Source of the DNA: CAYWHE01 sp964458125
GTDB lineage: Bacteria; Bacteroidota; Bacteroidia; AKYH767-A; OLB10
Assembly: GCA_964458125.1 (NCBI GenBank)
Contig: CAYWHE010000190.1
Coordinates: forward strand, 1 to 8,241
Length of the DNA stretch: 8,241 nucleotides
Direction: 5' to 3'
Shown here: in pieces, positions 6,808 through 8,241 of the stretch
Layout of the letters: each line of letters starts with the position of its first letter
Position numbering within the stretch: the first letter of the stretch is position 1
Notes under the pieces: generated by a model
Told to the model about the DNA's origin: nothing
Seen by the model: the letters and a program-made list of their open reading frames with translations, nothing else
The model's database searches: none
Translations under genes and position numbers: made by a program

Positions 6808-8178
6808 AGGAATCATGATTTTAAAAATCCGTCCACCCTCCCGGCCCTGTCGGCCAGGTTGGACCAGATGATCCGGCAGTTGAAGCAATCGGCTTCGGAA
6901 AAGAAGAAAGTCGGCGTTATCCTGGGAGGATATTCTTCTGAACGGCATATATCGGTTGAAAGTGGCAGAAACATATATGAAAAACTGGCCTCTTCCGAAA
7001 AATATGAACCCATCCCCCTTTTTCTGAAAGGAAATGAGCAGAGCCATGAACTTTACCGGATACCGGTAAACATGCTGCTGAAAGATAATGCCGATGATAT
7101 CAGGGAAAAAATTGAACACCACGAAGTACATCCGGTCATCCGGAAAATTATAGCCGAATGCCAGCTGATTACGGATCTCTATGCCTCCGGGGAGAACCTG
7201 GCTGCGCCCGAAAAACTGGACTATGCCCGGTTGAAGAAAAGGGTGGATCTGGTCTTCATCGCCTTGCACGGCAGACCGGGTGAAGACGGTGTGGTGCAGC
7301 AGCAACTGGACGAATTCCGCATTCCTTATAACGGATCGGGCGCTGCCGCTTCCCAGGTCACCATCGATAAATACAGGACCAACGAGGTGCTGATGAATAA
7401 CGGGCTGCTTGCGGCCAGTCACCTGCTGGTTCATGAGGAGGACTGGACCGGTAACCGGCCGGCCTGCATACAACATATCGAGGGACATTTTAAATATCCG
7501 TTTATTGCCAAGCCCGTTGATGATGGCTGCAGTTCGGCTGTAAAAAAGATCAGGAACAGGGAGGAACTGGAAGCCTTTGCGGCTATGATGTTCAGGAAGG
7601 ATGAATCCTTCGTGGAGCCTGCCGCTTCCCTGCTGAAGATGAAGCCCAGGGAAGAATTTCCAAGAAAAAAAACATTCCTGATCGAAGAACTCATCGTGGC
7701 CGAAGGCGCTGAACGCTTTCTTGAAATCACCGGCGGACTGCTTACCAGCCTCGATGAAAAAGGTGAGGTGGTGTATGAAGTATTTGATGCTTCCGAAACC
7801 CTTTCCGAAGGTGATGTGCTGTCGCTGGAAGAAAAATTTCTGGCCGGACAGGGACAAAATATTACCCCGGCCCGTTACAGCAAGAGCCAGCCTGAATCAG
7901 CTGTCATTTCGGAGGTGGTGAAAAAGGAACTGGAAAAGGCTGCACGTCTGCTGAACATCCAGGGGTATGCGCGCATTGATGCTTTCGTTCGCATCTTCGG
8001 ACAGGAGAAAGTGGAAGTGGTCTTTATTGAAATAAACTCCCTGCCCGGCATGACGCCGGCTACCTGTATTTTTCACCAGGCAGCGCGGAATAATTATAAG
8101 CCGTATGAATTCATCGATAAGATCCTGGAATTTGGCATGAAACGGAAAAACCGGAAATTTGCAGACACTAAAAGCTGA
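5482..8178 (+). CDS. ddl: Tandem D-alanine--D-alanine ligase family protein (two fused ATP-grasp Ddl modules)
   Basis: This is an 898-residue cytoplasmic protein consisting of two full Ddl modules (about 1-442 and 475-898) joined by a ~30-residue polar linker. Ordinary Ddl is 300-380 residues and works as a homodimer that joins two D-Ala, using ATP, for peptidoglycan precursors. Both modules start with the Ddl N-terminal motif (GGASRERE, 10-17; GGYSSERH, 482-489), have LHG-x-x-GEDG (120-128; 595-603), IPY-x-GSG (139-145; 614-620), the ATP-grasp Lys (202; 677) and A-R-I-D (388-391; 830-833). Shared details such as EPIP (36-39; 509-512) and FHQAA (418-422; 864-868) suggest duplication. Active-site differences are striking: module 1 has Asp404 for the metal-binding Glu, and module 2 has Cys683 and Phe786 for the substrate-side Ser and Tyr. 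The start MKIKTG lies directly before the first Rossmann strand. The symbol denotes the family; D-Ala-D-Ala as product is not certain. The gene is not next to other murein genes here. Confidence 0.88.
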   Translation: MKIKTGIIFGGASREREISFAGGRTVYDNLNKSLFEPIPVFADSFGNFILLKWEFIYKGSIRDFYPPQSAVPVSPNEFQIYAESLGELSRQEQLALINQTGSRIEPTQLPELMDFAFLCLHGSDGEDGRVQGLLEFLRIPYSGSGILSSAIGMNKSVQKKLMQQAGFQVPAYHSIKRAEWLSAPDQAILMNSKAITFPCVVKSANQGSSIGLGMLQEKDPVAFKKAVNRSFFMAEITRPEWDSFPHEQKIRFIRTLCDIREGIGMPVKIGNRIIYHPEELLSVVIQLFSENEPRILLEALDGESEVIIESFLEGKEFSCIVIENTDGTPVALPPTEIRKGTEVFDYRSKYLPGLSRKITPIDLPETEINLIRKECERLFAALFFSVYARIDGFITGDGRVLLNDPNTTSGMLPASFFFHQAAEIGLNPSQFLTYIVATSLRARNHDFKNPSTLPALSARLDQMIRQLKQSASEKKKVGVILGGYSSERHISVESGRNIYEKLASSEKYEPIPLFLKGNEQSHELYRIPVNMLLKDNADDIREKIEHHEVHPVIRKIIAECQLITDLYASGENLAAPEKLDYARLKKRVDLVFIALHGRPGEDGVVQQQLDEFRIPYNGSGAAASQVTIDKYRTNEVLMNNGLLAASHLLVHEEDWTGNRPACIQHIEGHFKYPFIAKPVDDGCSSAVKKIRNREELEAFAAMMFRKDESFVEPAASLLKMKPREEFPRKKTFLIEELIVAEGAERFLEITGGLLTSLDEKGEVVYEVFDASETLSEGDVLSLEEKFLAGQGQNITPARYSKSQPESAVISEVVKKELEKAARLLNIQGYARIDAFVRIFGQEKVEVVFIEINSLPGMTPATCIFHQAARNNYKPYEFIDKILEFGMKRKNRKFADTKS
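6904..8175 (+). other. Ddl module 2 of the tandem ligase (Cys and Phe in the substrate triad)
   Basis: Residues 475-898. Against E. coli DdlB it keeps Glu487 (=Glu15), His596 (=His63), Lys630 (=Lys97), Lys677 (=Lys144), Lys785 (=Lys215), Arg831 (=Arg255), Asp833 (=Asp257) and the complete metal motif E-I-N-S-L-P-G-M-T (850-858, Glu850 and Asn852). The GSSVG loop is G-C-S-S-A (682-686), placing Cys683 at Ser150. The omega-loop Y-D-Y-x-x-K-Y is L-S-L-E-E-K-F (780-786), placing Phe786 at Tyr216. Between EVFD (766-769) and EEKF there are about 12 extra residues relative to module 1, so the omega-loop alignment is less certain than the rest. In other Ddl enzymes Phe at this position goes with D-Ala-D-lactate synthesis. 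The substrate here is unproven. Confidence 0.78.
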
Positions 8179-8241
8179 AATCCCGAGTTTAAATTCCGGA
8201 CCAGTAACCAGTCAATCATTCAAGCATCAGCTATCCCGTCA
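8179..8241. other. 3' tail after the tandem ligase gene, nothing recognised
   Basis: These 63 bases hold no readable coding start, no T-tailed hairpin and no convincing promoter. There is a near-palindrome around gagtttaaattc (8182-8199) without a loop, and a doubled CCAGT, both plausible by chance. Confidence 0.5.

Noticed and set aside
5586..7017. Shared 13-base word tgaacccatcccc at 5586-5598 and 7005-7017
   Set aside because: It encodes the EPIP motif at the same place in both Ddl modules. It is consistent with an ancient duplication but is not a repeat element, since surrounding DNA is fully diverged.
6568..7857. 429-residue open frame on the minus strand
   Set aside because: It lies wholly antisense to the tandem ligase, which has clear family motifs throughout. 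The antisense translation shows no recognisable domain.
8182..8199. Near-palindrome after the ligase gene as a terminator or operator
   Set aside because: The pairing is AT-rich, loopless and interrupted by a mismatch, with no T-run, so chance is a sufficient explanation.

Overview
The window looks like a chromosomal segment from a member of the Bacteroidota, probably an environmental or uncultured lineage. The best evidence is a 1357-residue secreted protein with PKD repeats and a C-terminal domain of the type IX secretion system (T9SS) type A kind, a secretion route confined to this phylum. Supporting evidence is two upstream sequences matching the Bacteroidota -7 promoter consensus TAnnTTTG, and the absence of strong Shine-Dalgarno sequences before the genes. 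No RNA gene, mobile element, CRISPR array or integrase was seen.

Layout. (1) 1-660, plus strand: the 3' part of a family 2 glycosyltransferase whose start lies outside the window. (2) 661-4734, minus strand: the large secreted PKD protein. Its stop codon directly abuts the glycosyltransferase stop, so the two genes converge with no spacer. (3) 4735-4788: a 54-base divergent promoter region. (4) 4789-5361, plus strand: rdgB, the XTP/dITP house-cleaning pyrophosphatase. (5) 5362-5481: an intergenic gap with a good promoter candidate. (6) 5482-8178, plus strand: an 898-residue protein made of two complete D-alanine--D-alanine ligase (Ddl) modules in tandem. (7) 8179-8241: a short tail without a recognisable gene.

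The genes do not form one pathway. The glycosyltransferase and the PKD protein belong to the cell surface, RdgB cleans the nucleotide pool, and the double Ddl points to peptidoglycan precursor (D-Ala-D-X) synthesis.

The most interesting object is the tandem Ddl. Both halves keep the overall ligase signature, but each has lost different key residues. The N-terminal half keeps the Glu-Ser-Tyr substrate triad but has Asp for the metal-binding Glu of the ATP-grasp E-x-N motif. The C-terminal half keeps E-x-N but has Cys and Phe where the triad has Ser and Tyr. The Phe matches the position known to favour D-Ala-D-lactate over D-Ala-D-Ala formation. A second notable point is that the first PKD domain of the secreted protein appears to be split by an inserted six-repeat, propeller-like module.
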